A DNA stretch of 64,000 bases from Erwinia mallotivora (GCF_000590885.1 NZ_JFHN01000066.1:1-64000), one strand, 5' to 3'. Positions 17,130-26,330 are shown, numbered from the stretch's first letter. Program-made: numbers and translations. The notes: generated by a model not told the origin, from the letters alone.

Positions 17130-18475
17130 GAGCGCAGCACCGCGAACAGTTCAAGCTCCAGTTCGCCAAGCAGGGACGGAACGTAAAAGACGCACACGCC
17201 CTGATCCAGCATTTCGCGGGCCGCCGGACTTGCCATATCCAGCACAAAGTACTGGTTTTCCAGACGCAGCGGCAATGCAGCCGGGACGCGGCTCAGGGCA
17301 ATAAGACCAATTCCCTCGACGGCCACGCCGGACACTTCGCCGACATTTGCCGGGGCACCGGCAATACACATCTCTGCGAACCGTTCGGCAATCTGCCATG
17401 CTGGCTGACTGGCCCGCACGGAGAGGTAGAAATCCGCTTCATCACGCAGACGGATATCATGCAGTACCGCTTTCCAGGTCTCCGGATCCAGACGGTCCAT
17501 TCTGACCGCCACCACACGTGAAGGCAGGCTGGCGTCCAACAGTTCACTGATAAGATCAAACAGAGGCGGGAAGGTCTTTTCCGCTGCGCGATGGTCGTAG
17601 CCCGGAATGGCATCCAGGTCATGCTCCAGCGAAAAAGTCAGCATACTGCCAGCCAGACGCGCCAGCTCTGCCCAGACCTGCTCAGGGTGCCGGTTCGGAA
17701 AACGTTCAAACTCGGAGAGAACCCGGGCATGGGAGTTCAGGGCATTCAGCAGCCAGAAGAGCGAGACATCTGCCACCGCAAAATCAGCCATCCGCTCATT
17801 GCTTTCACGGCGCATGGCCATCAGACGCTGGCGACGGGATCGCAGTTGGCGATTCAGTAGCGCAAGGCGCTCACACAGCCCGCGACTGGCTGAGAACAGC
17901 GCCATCGGCGGGATAAAATCCGGGTCCTGACGCCAGCCACCCTGTCCGTCCCGCAGCAGCCGGGCAACCGCACAGGTTTCCCAGGCGCTGTTATCCTCTT
18001 GGTCAAAGCGGAAAGCCAGATTAAAGCGGGCCACTGCCATTGACTCTTCATCCTGGCCGAAGCGATCACTGATGGTTTCCCAGGCCTCAACATAGCGCAG
18101 CGGACGTTCTGCCGACTGTGCGTTGGTTTGCACGTTGACTATCCCCGCCTGCATAACCGGCAAGGCAACATACACCGTGACCGCCGCATTACCGCCAGAG
18201 GCAGGGACCCCCACTTCACGCGGCGGCGGTGGCAGGTCACTCTTGCGGGTATCAACCAGCGTGTCATCCGGTAGCCACAACAGCAAGGAGTGCGCCTGGA
18301 TCCGCCCGGAAGCCAGCATCGCATCGTCGAGCTCAACATGCCCGACGCCCCAGGGGAATGCACTGCCACGGACAGAGACATGCGCCCGGGAGTGAGCGTC
18401 CCACTCAGACTGCTGCTGAAACTGCTGGGGGCTAAGCAGAGCCCCTTCATTCCATAACGGACGATGAATTTTCAT
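17126..18475 (-). CDS. tssK: T6SS baseplate protein TssK
   Basis: A 449-residue TssK, the trimeric adapter joining the T6SS baseplate to the membrane complex. The N terminus MKIHRPLWNEGALLSPQQFQ is the hallmark opening of the family; length agrees with the usual 445-455 residues. It lies 18 bases after tssC and overlaps tssL by 4 bases. A GAGGGGAAATCAGGG stretch before the ATG acts as ribosome-binding site. Confidence 0.96.
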   Translation of the reverse strand: MKIHRPLWNEGALLSPQQFQQQSEWDAHSRAHVSVRGSAFPWGVGHVELDDAMLASGRIQAHSLLLWLPDDTLVDTRKSDLPPPPREVGVPASGGNAAVTVYVALPVMQAGIVNVQTNAQSAERPLRYVEAWETISDRFGQDEESMAVARFNLAFRFDQEDNSAWETCAVARLLRDGQGGWRQDPDFIPPMALFSASRGLCERLALLNRQLRSRRQRLMAMRRESNERMADFAVADVSLFWLLNALNSHARVLSEFERFPNRHPEQVWAELARLAGSMLTFSLEHDLDAIPGYDHRAAEKTFPPLFDLISELLDASLPSRVVAVRMDRLDPETWKAVLHDIRLRDEADFYLSVRASQPAWQIAERFAEMCIAGAPANVGEVSGVAVEGIGLIALSRVPAALPLRLENQYFVLDMASPAAREMLDQGVCVFYVPSLLGELELELFAVLRS

Positions 18476-18493
18476 CCCTGATTTCCCCTCGCC

Positions 18494-20035
18494 TTACGAT
18501 TTCGCCTTCGGCATCTGGGAAACCAGTGACAGGTTGACGTCCATCCCCTCCACCTGGAAGTGCGGTATCGCGTACAGCTTCACGCGGAAGAAGCCCGGAT
18601 TATCCTCAATGTCTTCCACCACCACTTTCGCATCGCGCAGCGGCTGAGAAGCCTGCAACTCATCGCCCGGATCGGTCATTTCGGTGACCAGACCGCGCAC
18701 CCAGGTATTCAGTTCCAGCTCCAGCAGACGGCGATCCTTCGTCGTGCCAATGTTTTCACGCTGAATCAGCTTCAGATAATGTGCGATACGCGACAACAGG
18801 AAAATGTACGGCAGGCGGGCATTGATACGACTGTTGGCCGTCGCATCCGCAGTGTCATACACTGCCGGTTTCTGCGTGGAGTTCGCCGAGAAGAAGCAGC
18901 TGTAATCGCGATTTTTATAGTACGACAGGGGGATAAAGCCCAGACTGGCGAACTCAAATTCGCGGGTTTCCGGGATCATCACCTCACTCGGGATCTTCAC
19001 CTGATTACCGGTGCCAAGATCGTACAGATGGATTGGCAGGTCCTGCACCGCACCACCGGCCTGTGGGCCACGGATTTGTACGCACCAGCCGTTGTTAATG
19101 AAGCTTTTCACCATGTTGGAGGCAAAGGCAAACGAGGCGTTGGTCCACAGATATTTGTCGTGATCCGGCCCCTTTACTTCTTCGACATAGTTAAAGCTGC
19201 GCACCGGTACGGTGTCCGGGCCATAAGGCAGACGACCCAGCACACGCGGCATCACCAGGCCGATATAGCGGGCATCTTCCGTCTCGCGAAAGGATTTCCA
19301 CTTGATATATTCAGCACGGTCAAAGTAGTTACCGATATCCTTAATCGCCGCCACATCTTCCATGGCGTCCTTGAGGAAAAATTTCGGACCGGCGGAGCCG
19401 ATAAACGGCATATGGGCTGCGGCAGAGACTTTAGAGATGTTGCGCAGCAGCGTGACATCCTGTGCTGATGCATCAAACTCATACGCAGAAATCAGCGCCG
19501 CAATCGGCTCTCCACCCGGCGTATCGTACTCATCGATGTAGGTGTGTTTATACAGTCCGCTCTGGATAATTTCCGGGCTGTCTTCAAAGTCCTGGCGCAG
19601 CTCTTCTTTGGACATGTCCAGCAGTTCAACTTTTACGTTCTGGCGGAAATCGGTTTTGTCGACCAGCGATTTTACGCCGCGCCACAGGCTCTCCACCGCC
19701 TGGAATTCTTCGCTGTGCATCACCGCATCGAGCTGACGGCTAATCTGGTAGTCCATCCCGGCGATATGATGGTCAATCAGGTTCTTGTCGAGTTTTTCAA
19801 CTTTTGAGCCGGCTTTGCTCAGGCATTCCAGAAAGACCTGCATCCCGGCGGTTAAACGTTCATCCGCCGTCGCATCCGACATCGCCTGCGTATCCTGCCA
19901 GATATCCAGTGCGCTCAGTCGTGATACCGGGTTCAGGTTGATTTTCTCAAATAGGGATGCATAAACCCCAGCGGAGGCAGGACGTTCCAGCACCAGACTC
20001 TCGCCACCAGCCACATTCTCATTTTTCACAGACAT
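18494..20035 (-). CDS. tssC: T6SS sheath large subunit TssC (VipB)
   Basis: A 513-residue TssC, which with TssB forms the contractile sheath. Conserved stretches include LDIWQDTQAMSDATADERLTAGM near the N terminus, GVKSLVDKTDFRQNVKVELLDMSK, the FRETEDARYIGLVMPRVLGR segment and the C-terminal NPGFFRVKLYAIPHFQVEGMDV. Two in-frame ATGs lie at 20041 and 20035. The AAGGAAG site is only 2 bases from the first but about 8 from the second, so the second is preferred. The gene follows tssB after 40 bases. Confidence 0.96.
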   Translation of the reverse strand: MSVKNENVAGGESLVLERPASAGVYASLFEKINLNPVSRLSALDIWQDTQAMSDATADERLTAGMQVFLECLSKAGSKVEKLDKNLIDHHIAGMDYQISRQLDAVMHSEEFQAVESLWRGVKSLVDKTDFRQNVKVELLDMSKEELRQDFEDSPEIIQSGLYKHTYIDEYDTPGGEPIAALISAYEFDASAQDVTLLRNISKVSAAAHMPFIGSAGPKFFLKDAMEDVAAIKDIGNYFDRAEYIKWKSFRETEDARYIGLVMPRVLGRLPYGPDTVPVRSFNYVEEVKGPDHDKYLWTNASFAFASNMVKSFINNGWCVQIRGPQAGGAVQDLPIHLYDLGTGNQVKIPSEVMIPETREFEFASLGFIPLSYYKNRDYSCFFSANSTQKPAVYDTADATANSRINARLPYIFLLSRIAHYLKLIQRENIGTTKDRRLLELELNTWVRGLVTEMTDPGDELQASQPLRDAKVVVEDIEDNPGFFRVKLYAIPHFQVEGMDVNLSLVSQMPKAKS

Positions 20036-20075
20036 CAACATCTTCCTTAATTAATCCGTTAAAACAGGGCGATCG

Positions 20076-20576
20076 TTATGCCTCTTTCGCGGCCAGAGCA
20101 GACAGCTCAGATCGGAGTTCTGCGCTTAACGCCGGGTCGAGCAGGATTTTTTCCAGCTCTTTGCGGAAAGCCAGGTTATCCAGCAGGTTAGCCCTTAAAT
20201 CACGCAGTAAATTGCGCATGGAAAGCATCGCCTTCAGCTGAGGTATTTGCCGGGAGACCTGCTCCGGGGTGAAATCCTGCATGCTGCGGAAGGTCAGACT
20301 GATGTTCTCTTCACTGCCGTCACCAGCCAGCGTGTTTTTAACGGTGAGGTTTACTTTTGGAGAGTATTCGGAAAGGACGGCGTTAAAGTTATTTTTATTC
20401 AGATTAACTTTTTTACGCGCGGATAATGGCGAGGACGCCTGGCCATTACTGAAATCGCCCGCTACCAGTAATTTCAGCGGGAGCTCAGTTTTCCTGCCTG
20501 ATCCACCGGTATGCAGATCGAGTTTTAAATTAATACGTGCCTTAGGAATTTCGGACTGAAAGGAAGAGTCAGACAT
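20076..20576 (-). CDS. tssB: T6SS sheath small subunit TssB (VipA)
   Basis: A 166-residue TssB, partner of TssC in the sheath and first gene of the visible T6SS operon. It shows the family opening (QSEIPKARINLKLDLHTGG), the LPLKLLVAGDFSNG strand, SPKVNLTVKN and the C-terminal helical part (DLRANLLDNLAFRKELEKILLDP) that ClpV recognises in related systems. Upstream lies about 900 bases without a gene, where the promoter must be. Confidence 0.96.
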   Translation of the reverse strand: MSDSSFQSEIPKARINLKLDLHTGGSGRKTELPLKLLVAGDFSNGQASSPLSARKKVNLNKNNFNAVLSEYSPKVNLTVKNTLAGDGSEENISLTFRSMQDFTPEQVSRQIPQLKAMLSMRNLLRDLRANLLDNLAFRKELEKILLDPALSAELRSELSALAAKEA

Positions 20577-20665
20577 GGCGGTCCCTGTTCTGTGGAGTGA
20601 CAGAAATGGTCAATGCCAGTGATAAATTAATATGAAAGGCAAATCCAGCCAGAATATCTTCCCGG

Positions 20666-20685
20666 TTCACGTCATCCGACGTGAA
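20666..20685. promoter_or_regulatory. Inverted repeat upstream of tssB, candidate operator
   Basis: TTCACGTC and GACGTGAA form perfect 8-base arms around ATCC, about 90 bases before the tssB start. Size and symmetry fit a dimeric regulator of the T6SS operon. No matching regulator gene is in the window. Confidence 0.4.
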
Positions 20686-21053
20686 TAATAATACTGGAGC
20701 CAAAAGCGAACGTATTCCATCACCAGCAAGTCGACACTGTATTTTTGAGTATTTATCTGAAATAAAAAAATTCGGACAACACCCAATTGCTGAAGTTTAT
20801 GAAACGTCATGCAGCCAGAGGAAATGAAAATTTGTAACATAAATTTACAAAAATTGAATTTAACAAAATAGGATCATCTACATATTTTATAGGAACTTTC
20901 TCAAAAAAATCCATTCAGACCTTATGGGGCAAGACGTTCATTAAATGATCAATTTAATTCAGACTGTAAATCAGAGGAAATACCATCGTTAAGGTTAAAT
21001 ATTTGATTTTCTGTTTTTATCAAAAATGAGAAGTGCGGCGTGAATAAGCATGT

Positions 21054-21101
21054 AAAAAAACAGAAGCGGTGTCAGAGTTTCCACCGCTTTATATTTTTTA
21101 A
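21054..21101. terminator. Bidirectional terminator
   Basis: AAGCGGTG (21064-21071) pairs with CACCGCTT (21082-21089); an A run precedes and an AT-rich, T-rich run follows, so it can act on both strands. It insulates the T6SS promoter region from the next operon. Confidence 0.7.
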
Positions 21102-21478
21102 TTAAACCGGGCTGATTTTTTTCAGTTAAAAAAACTCACGACTCCTCATCACGCATCTTGCATACCCGTGCTGGTTCGATTTTCATCGCGCATTTTTCCC
21201 CAAAACGCCTGTGCCAGTGACGCTACCCCACTGACAAATACCAGCGTCCGGGATCATCAGCGATGGTCTGTCAGCAAAGATATGTTGGCCAGAACAACGC
21301 TGGCAGATTTTCTCTTCAGCTCTATACTCAGAACCAGGGTGATGGCGTTCCACCTTTCCCAACCGCTCCATTCCGGAGCTGATGACGCCTGATGTAACTC
21401 TTGACTTTCAGGAGGTGCGTTAGGCCATCCACAATTCCCCTTCTGGCCTGCGTACTTCCCTTATATGGGGAGAACTCT

Positions 21479-22387
21479 GTGATCCACGTTTTTGGCCATA
21501 TCAATCCTGACAGCGATGCCATTTGCACGGCGGTGGTTACCGCCTGGTGGCTTACGCAGCGCGGACAACCTGCCTCAGCCTGGCGAACCGGGGAGGCAAA
21601 CCGGGAGACGCAATTCATTTTTGAGGCGGCAGGACTGACGCTGCCACCTCTGCTCACTATCCCTCTGAGAGGCGAGGCAGTCTGGCTGGTTGATTTTACA
21701 GAACCCGCTCAGGGGCCTGACGACCTGCTGCACAGCAACATCACTGGCATCATCGACCACCACCGGCTGGGCGGGCTGGTAACCCGGCTGCCACCGGAGG
21801 TATGCATCCGCCCACTCGGAAGCAGTGCAACAATACTCTGGCTGCTGATGGATAATCAGGCGCGCAAGGCGTTGGCCCCGACCCACGCCATGCTGCTGTT
21901 GGGTGCACTGCTAAGCGACACGGTCAACCTGCGATCCCCCACCACCACTGAGGAGGATATTCACACGGCAGGGGAACTCAGCGTCATCTCAGGCATGAGC
22001 CGTCGAAGCTTCGCCCGCAACCTGCTCCGCGCAAAAACCGACCTGAGCGGGCTGACAGCACAACAGCTGCTGGACAAAGACCTGAAAGCGTTTGTGATTG
22101 CAGGGACAGACGTGCGTATCGCTCAGATTGAAGTCACTACACCGGAGCAGGTTGCCCCGCTGATGGATGACCTGCGCGCCGCCATGACCTTTCTGGCCAA
22201 CCAGTCTGGTGCCGGGATGGTGGTGCTGATGCTGACCGATATCGTGGCTGGTTTTTCCACGCTGTATTTCGCCGGGCGGGAGAGCGTCCATGCAGCGTCC
22301 TGCTCGGTTCCGGGCATGCTGAGCAGAAAGAAGCAGCTCCTGCCGTGGCTTGAAGCCCACCTTAATCAGAACCGGAGTAACCCATGA
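21479..22387 (+). CDS. ppaC: Family II (Mn-dependent) inorganic pyrophosphatase
   Basis: A 302-residue DHH-superfamily enzyme splitting pyrophosphate into phosphate. The N-terminal metal motif reads VFGHINPDSDAI, the DHH motif IIDHHRLGG follows at about residue 97, and the C-terminal DHHA2-type domain carries the SRKKQLLP substrate motif. The start is taken as GTG at 21479, because the protein then begins (M)IHVFGHINPDSD as in the family and a GGGGAGA site lies in front; the upstream extension has no family match. Enterics normally use the unrelated family I enzyme (Ppa), so this is an accessory gene. It overlaps the next gene by ATGA. Confidence 0.93.
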   Translation: MIHVFGHINPDSDAICTAVVTAWWLTQRGQPASAWRTGEANRETQFIFEAAGLTLPPLLTIPLRGEAVWLVDFTEPAQGPDDLLHSNITGIIDHHRLGGLVTRLPPEVCIRPLGSSATILWLLMDNQARKALAPTHAMLLLGALLSDTVNLRSPTTTEEDIHTAGELSVISGMSRRSFARNLLRAKTDLSGLTAQQLLDKDLKAFVIAGTDVRIAQIEVTTPEQVAPLMDDLRAAMTFLANQSGAGMVVLMLTDIVAGFSTLYFAGRESVHAASCSVPGMLSRKKQLLPWLEAHLNQNRSNP

Positions 22388-22809
22388 AGACTTATACCCA
22401 CGCGCTGGTCCTCGTCAACGACGCAAAGGACGGCGCACTGCTGCTGAGTCGTGCGACTTCGCTGGCGCAGCCGCTCAACCTGAAAATCACCCTGGCCCAC
22501 ATCAGCGACGACTGGCGCGAGATGAACTACGTTTCCGACAGCCTGATGGACGACATCGTGTCGGAAGAGGTGGTGAAAGCCAAAGCCTTTCTGAGCGAGC
22601 TGGCAGCATCCGTGCCGGAGGCGGTGGATACGCTGGAACTGGTCACCATGCGCCGCTTTAAAGATGTGGAAAAGTGCATCCTCGACCAGGAGGTGGATCT
22701 GGTTATAGCCGGACACCGTCATCGTTTTATGGGGATGCTGACGTCGCAATCGGCGGGATACATCAACCACCTGACGGTGGATGTTCTTATCATTCACCTT
22801 GGTAACTGA
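22384..22809 (+). CDS. Universal stress protein (UspA family)
   Basis: A 141-residue single-domain Usp. The opening MKTYTHALVLVNDAKDGALLLSRA and the closing VDLVIAGHRHRFMG.... VDVLIIHLGN match the UspA fold, close to the UspA/UspC type. The ATP-binding G2xG9xGS pattern is incomplete (GHRHRFMG, then SQSAGYINH), so it is probably of the non-ATP-binding kind. It is translationally coupled to the pyrophosphatase gene (4-base overlap) and stands 15 bases before the enolase gene, so the three act in one operon, perhaps adjusting glycolytic and pyrophosphate metabolism under stress. Confidence 0.9.
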   Translation: MKTYTHALVLVNDAKDGALLLSRATSLAQPLNLKITLAHISDDWREMNYVSDSLMDDIVSEEVVKAKAFLSELAASVPEAVDTLELVTMRRFKDVEKCILDQEVDLVIAGHRHRFMGMLTSQSAGYINHLTVDVLIIHLGN

Positions 22810-22824
22810 ACCAGGAGAAACATC

Positions 22825-24114
22825 ATGCGCTTTATACTGGATAAGGTGACCGCCCGCGAAATTCTTGACTCGCGTGGCAACCCTGCTGTTGAAGTTGAAG
22901 CTTTCACCGCAGAGGGTCAGATGGCGCGTGCCTCTGTGCCCTCTGGTGCCAGCACCGGTTCCCGCGAAGCCCGCGAACGTCGTGACGGTGATGCCAGACG
23001 ATTTGGCGGAAAGGGCGTCAGGGATGCAGTAGACGTGGTGAACAAAGAGATCTGCGCAGCGGTGCGCGGCACTGACGTACGGGAACAACGGCAGTTGGAT
23101 AACATCATGCTGGCTCTGGACGGGACCGACAACAAAAACCGTCTGGGCGCTAACGCTATTCTCGGCGTATCGCTGGCGGTGGCGCGACTGGCGGCCCAGG
23201 CTTCGCATGAGCCGTTATGGCGCTATCTGGGAGGGCTTCAGGCGAACCTGCTGCCGGTGCCCTGCATGAATATCATCAACGGGGGAGTGCATGCCCGTGG
23301 TCAGGGCGCGGACTTTCAGGAGTTTATGATAGCGCCACATGGTGCACCAACGCTGAACGACGCCGTCCGTCAGGGTAGCGAGGTATACCAGGCGTTACGC
23401 CAGATACTGCTGGACAAAAACCTGTCGGTGGCGGTCGGCGATGAGGGTGGCTTCGCGCCCACCGTATCATCAAATCGTGAGCCGCTGGAGTTTATCATGC
23501 AGGCTATTGAGAAAGCGGGCTACCGACCCGGTGAGGAGATCAGCATCTGTATGGATCCCGCCTCCAGCGAGTTTTACGCGGACGGGAAATACCGTCTGCG
23601 CACCGAAGGCAGTTTGCTGAGCGCCGCAGAGATGACCACATACTACGGCGAGCTGATGGATCAGTTCCCCATCGTGCTGCTGGAAGACGGTCTGGCCGAG
23701 GACGACTGGGATGGCTGGAAACACCTGCACCAGCGGCTTGCGGACCGCGCCGAGCTGGTTGGCGACGATCTGTTTGTCACCAACGTGAAATACATTCAGC
23801 GCGGCATTGATGAAAATCTCGCCAGTGCCGCGCTGATTAAACTCAACCAGATTGGTTCGCTCAGCGAAACGCTGGATGCCGTGGCGCTTTGCCAGCGGCA
23901 CGGCTGGGGAGCGTTTATGTCGCACCGCAGCGGCGAAACGACCGATACCTTCCTGGCTGACCTGACGGTTGCCCTGCGCGCTGGCCACCTGAAAACTGGC
24001 GCGCCGTGCCGGGGAGAACGCGTGGAGAAATATAACCAGCTTATGCGTATTGAGCAGGCACTGGGGGAGGACGCACATTATGCAGGCATCAAAGCATTCG
24101 TACGCCATACCTGA
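22825..24114 (+). CDS. eno: Accessory enolase (second phosphopyruvate hydratase)
   Basis: A 429-residue enolase converting 2-phosphoglycerate to phosphoenolpyruvate. All key motifs are present: SGASTGSREARERRD near the N terminus, NIINGGVHA, DFQEFMIAP with the catalytic Glu, metal-binding CMDPASSEFY, LLEDGLAEDDWDGW and VGDDLFVTN, catalytic Lys in ALIKLNQIGS, the SHRSGETTD loop, and KTGAPCRGERVEKYNQL near the end. It differs from housekeeping enteric enolase (for example CRGERVEKYN in place of CRSERVAKYN) and lacks the pyrG neighbour, so it is a paralogue. An AGGAGAAAC site precedes the ATG. Last gene of the pyrophosphatase-Usp-enolase operon. Confidence 0.95.
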   Translation: MRFILDKVTAREILDSRGNPAVEVEAFTAEGQMARASVPSGASTGSREARERRDGDARRFGGKGVRDAVDVVNKEICAAVRGTDVREQRQLDNIMLALDGTDNKNRLGANAILGVSLAVARLAAQASHEPLWRYLGGLQANLLPVPCMNIINGGVHARGQGADFQEFMIAPHGAPTLNDAVRQGSEVYQALRQILLDKNLSVAVGDEGGFAPTVSSNREPLEFIMQAIEKAGYRPGEEISICMDPASSEFYADGKYRLRTEGSLLSAAEMTTYYGELMDQFPIVLLEDGLAEDDWDGWKHLHQRLADRAELVGDDLFVTNVKYIQRGIDENLASAALIKLNQIGSLSETLDAVALCQRHGWGAFMSHRSGETTDTFLADLTVALRAGHLKTGAPCRGERVEKYNQLMRIEQALGEDAHYAGIKAFVRHT

Positions 24115-24206
24115 CCTTCATCGCCACACAGTCTGCGCCCGGCTTTTGCAGCGGTGCTTTACTCCCATTCGCATCCAGCCAGGCGACGAGTGTAAAGACC
24201 TTGTGA

Positions 24207-24226
24207 AATGTTATCCTGATAACATT
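24207..24226. promoter_or_regulatory. Palindrome of LacI/GntR-operator type
   Basis: AATGTTATC and GATAACATT are perfect 9-base arms around CT. The shape recalls operators of the LacI-family gluconate repressor group (ATGTTACC-type half-sites). It lies 170 bases before the VOC gene and 90 after the enolase stop. Confidence 0.4.
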
Positions 24227-24399
24227 CATAAGCTGACAGGCCATTAACGGTTGTGACTGCCGAGGGCAGTCGTACAAAACCTCTCTTACCGCGACTGTCG
24301 TCCAGCCCGAATCAGGAAAATGAACATAACGCCCTGCCCTCCTCCCTTTCGGGGGAGCGGCAGGATAATCTTTTGACCTGGAAACTACCGGAGAAGAAT

Positions 24400-24795
24400 A
24401 TGAGAACGCAGAAGCGATGCATGGGGTATGTGGCAATTGTTGTCGACGACTACGATCGGGCAATCGAATATTACACCGATAAGCTGGGTTTTACGCTGGT
24501 AGAAGATACGCCGCAGCCCGGAAAACGCTGGGTTGTGGTTACACCAAACCCTGAAAGTGACTGTAATCTTCTTTTGGCCCGTGCTTCAAACGAAAGACAG
24601 GAGACATTTGTCGGTAACCAGTGTGGTGGGCGTGTTTTTCTCTTCCTTCAGACCGATGACTTCTGGCGCGATTACAACGCGATGAAAGCCAAAGGTGTGA
24701 TGTTTTGCCAGCAGCCGCGAGAAGAGGAATACGGTACGGTGGTTGTATTTGAAGATATTTATGGTAATCGCTGGGATTTGTACCAGAACAAGTAA
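24400..24795 (+). CDS. VOC (glyoxalase/bleomycin-resistance) family protein
   Basis: A 131-residue single VOC-fold protein: MRTQKRCMGYVAIVVDDYDRAIEYYTDKLGFTLVED at the N terminus and EEYGTVVVFEDIYGNRWDLYQ at the C terminus, with Glu near the end as probable metal ligand. The longer open frame starting at 24253 is dismissed, because the ATG at 24400 has a GGAGAAGA site and begins where the family begins. Such proteins act as lyases, dioxygenases or drug-binding proteins; the substrate cannot be told. It stands alone between the enolase operon and a gene graveyard. Confidence 0.88.
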   Translation: MRTQKRCMGYVAIVVDDYDRAIEYYTDKLGFTLVEDTPQPGKRWVVVTPNPESDCNLLLARASNERQETFVGNQCGGRVFLFLQTDDFWRDYNAMKAKGVMFCQQPREEEYGTVVVFEDIYGNRWDLYQNK

Positions 24796-25024
24796 AATTA
24801 TATCACTCCGTCATCTGCGGCCTGGATATCACCCGGCGCATTTGGAAAGATGCTCCCTGTTTCGTTGGCCAGACAACTTCTGCTATTCCCGGATCAAACA
24901 ATACATTCTTCTTACTGACCCGGGCTGGCCCTGCATCGCTAATCCCCTGACTCCCTGGGTCTGCGCCACGGAACCAATGTGTATCAGGTTTAGCTCTCTT
25001 CCCATTCTGCTCATCAGAAAAAGC

Positions 25025-25045
25025 AGCACCAACGCGTCTGGTGCT
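25025..25045 (-). terminator. Terminator at the end of the LysR relic
   Basis: AGCACCA (25025-25031) and TGGTGCT (25039-25045) pair; on the minus strand GC then TTTTT follow. It overlaps the stop codon of the LysR relic and was probably its native terminator. Confidence 0.6.
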
Positions 25046-25866
25046 TATTTTTTTATCACTTTATTCATATCTTCAATAAGCTGGTCTTCCGCCATTTGCA
25101 GTCTGATCTCTTTTTTATCGGTCTTTTGGCTGAGCTGCTGATAGCGACGCCTTAACGTCTGTAACAGCGTCTGAAAGGCAGGAGAAAGTAAGCGACGGCC
25201 CGGGTAGTAAATATGATAACCAGTAAAAGGCTGGCACCAGTCGTCCAGCACCTGGACTAATGTCCCTTCAGCGATTTGCCGGGTGACCTGGTCCTCCATC
25301 ACGATGGCTAATCCCAGCCCCGCTTCTGCGGCAGTGACCGCGGCAATGATGCTGTTAACAATAAACTGCCCATCGACACGGACATGCAGTTCACGCTCAC
25401 CATTGCTGAATTCCCAGGGATAAATGCCGCCAGAAGCAGGCATACGAATATTGATGCAGGAATGACGGGTTAAATCCTGCGGTATATGCAACGGCGGATG
25501 TTTTGCCAGGTAATCCGGCGAACCGACCACCACCATGCGGATATCCGGGCCGATTCGCAGCGCGATCATATCCTGTGCAATCTGCTCACCCAGTCTGATC
25601 CCTGCATCAAAGCGTTCGGTGATAATGTCTGTCAGGGCTGAATCCAGTGATAATTCAATTTCGATATCCGGAAAGGCATGTAAGATTTCGGCAACGGCTG
25701 GCCAGATCAGCGTTTCTGCCACATGTTGACCCGTGGTGATCCTCACCAGGCCTGCGGGTTTATCTCGAAACTGGCTGAGTGCCTGTAAGCGATTGTTAAT
25801 ATCACTGAAGGCAGGACGCAGCGTGTTGACTAACTGCTCACCGGCCTCGGTAGCTGATGCCGTTCC
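25045..25866 (-). pseudogene. LysR-family regulator lacking its DNA-binding domain
   Basis: The minus strand encodes the effector-binding part of a LysR regulator from SATEAGEQLVNTLRPAFSDI (normally about residue 60) to the natural C terminus. The whole N-terminal helix-turn-helix is missing: reading upstream, homology ends at about 25,860 and a stop follows at 25,884-25,882. A GTG at 25746 is only an internal valine. The cut coincides with the cut end of a divergent SDR gene, so one deletion removed both 5' ends. The remaining domain (VRITTGQHVAETLIWPAV...; YPGRRLLSPAFQTLLQ) is of the CrgA/AaeR-like type. It cannot bind DNA as it stands. Confidence 0.88.
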
Positions 25867-26209
25867 TGATACCCTGGTCGCTTATATGATTGCCAGGCGT
25901 GCAAACCATCTCCGGGTACAGGCGTCTGCTATCAGCTGGGGTGCCAGGGGGGCGCGAGTCAACTCAATCAGCCCTGGCATCATCGTCACCCCGCTGGCAA
26001 AACATGAACTTGATTCAGAAATTGGTGATATTTATCGCGCGATGGTCGAGGCCTCACCCACAAAACGCATGGCTCCCCCGGAAGAAATTGCCGTGGCCGC
26101 CTCTTTCTTACTCGGTGCAGATGCGGGATTCATTACCGGTAGCGATCTGCTGATTGACGGTGGCGTTATTGCCGCAATGCGCGCGGGTAAACTGCAAACG
26201 CCAGGCTGA
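25867..26209 (+). pseudogene. Short-chain dehydrogenase lacking its N-terminal half
   Basis: About 113 codons encode the C-terminal part of a classical SDR: AYMIARRANHLRVQASAISWG, GARVNSISPGIIVTPLAKHEL, then PEEIAVAASFLLGADAGFITGSDLLIDGGV. The Rossmann GxxxGxG segment and catalytic Ser are gone, and the YxxxK motif reads YMIAR. The open frame continues into the neighbouring antisense LysR relic, which creates a false start at 25733. It once stood divergent to the LysR gene as a regulator-target pair. Confidence 0.88.
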
Positions 26210-26330
26210 TGTAAGGTCGCAGAATAAATGAAGCGGGTAACAGAAAAGCACCTTCTGTTATCCCCGCCCAATGGCGGGGCGATAGCATCGGCTTTGTTGC
26301 TGTGATCACGCCTGCTTTCAGTGACAAACA

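Larger units (their letters stand above)
20577..21478. other. Long intergenic region between T6SS operon and pyrophosphatase operon
   Basis: Some 900 bases without a convincing gene. The half next to tssB is strongly AT-rich (e.g. 20,760-21,020), typical of H-NS-bound promoters of acquired T6SS loci. It contains an inverted repeat (20666-20685) and a bidirectional terminator (21054-21101). Between 21,110 and 21,470 short open frames exist on both strands, but none has a ribosome-binding site or recognisable protein character; the stretch may be a gene relic. Confidence 0.7.

Noticed and set aside
20577..20760. Sigma-54 promoter in front of tssB
   Set aside because: A TGGCTGG...TTGCC stretch was considered, but the GG-to-GC spacing is 2 bases too short for a -24/-12 element.
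21168..21392. 74-codon frame (plus) and 62-codon frame (minus, 21183-21371)
   Set aside because: Neither has a ribosome-binding site or recognisable domain; they overlap each other antisense. Kept only as a possible relic region.
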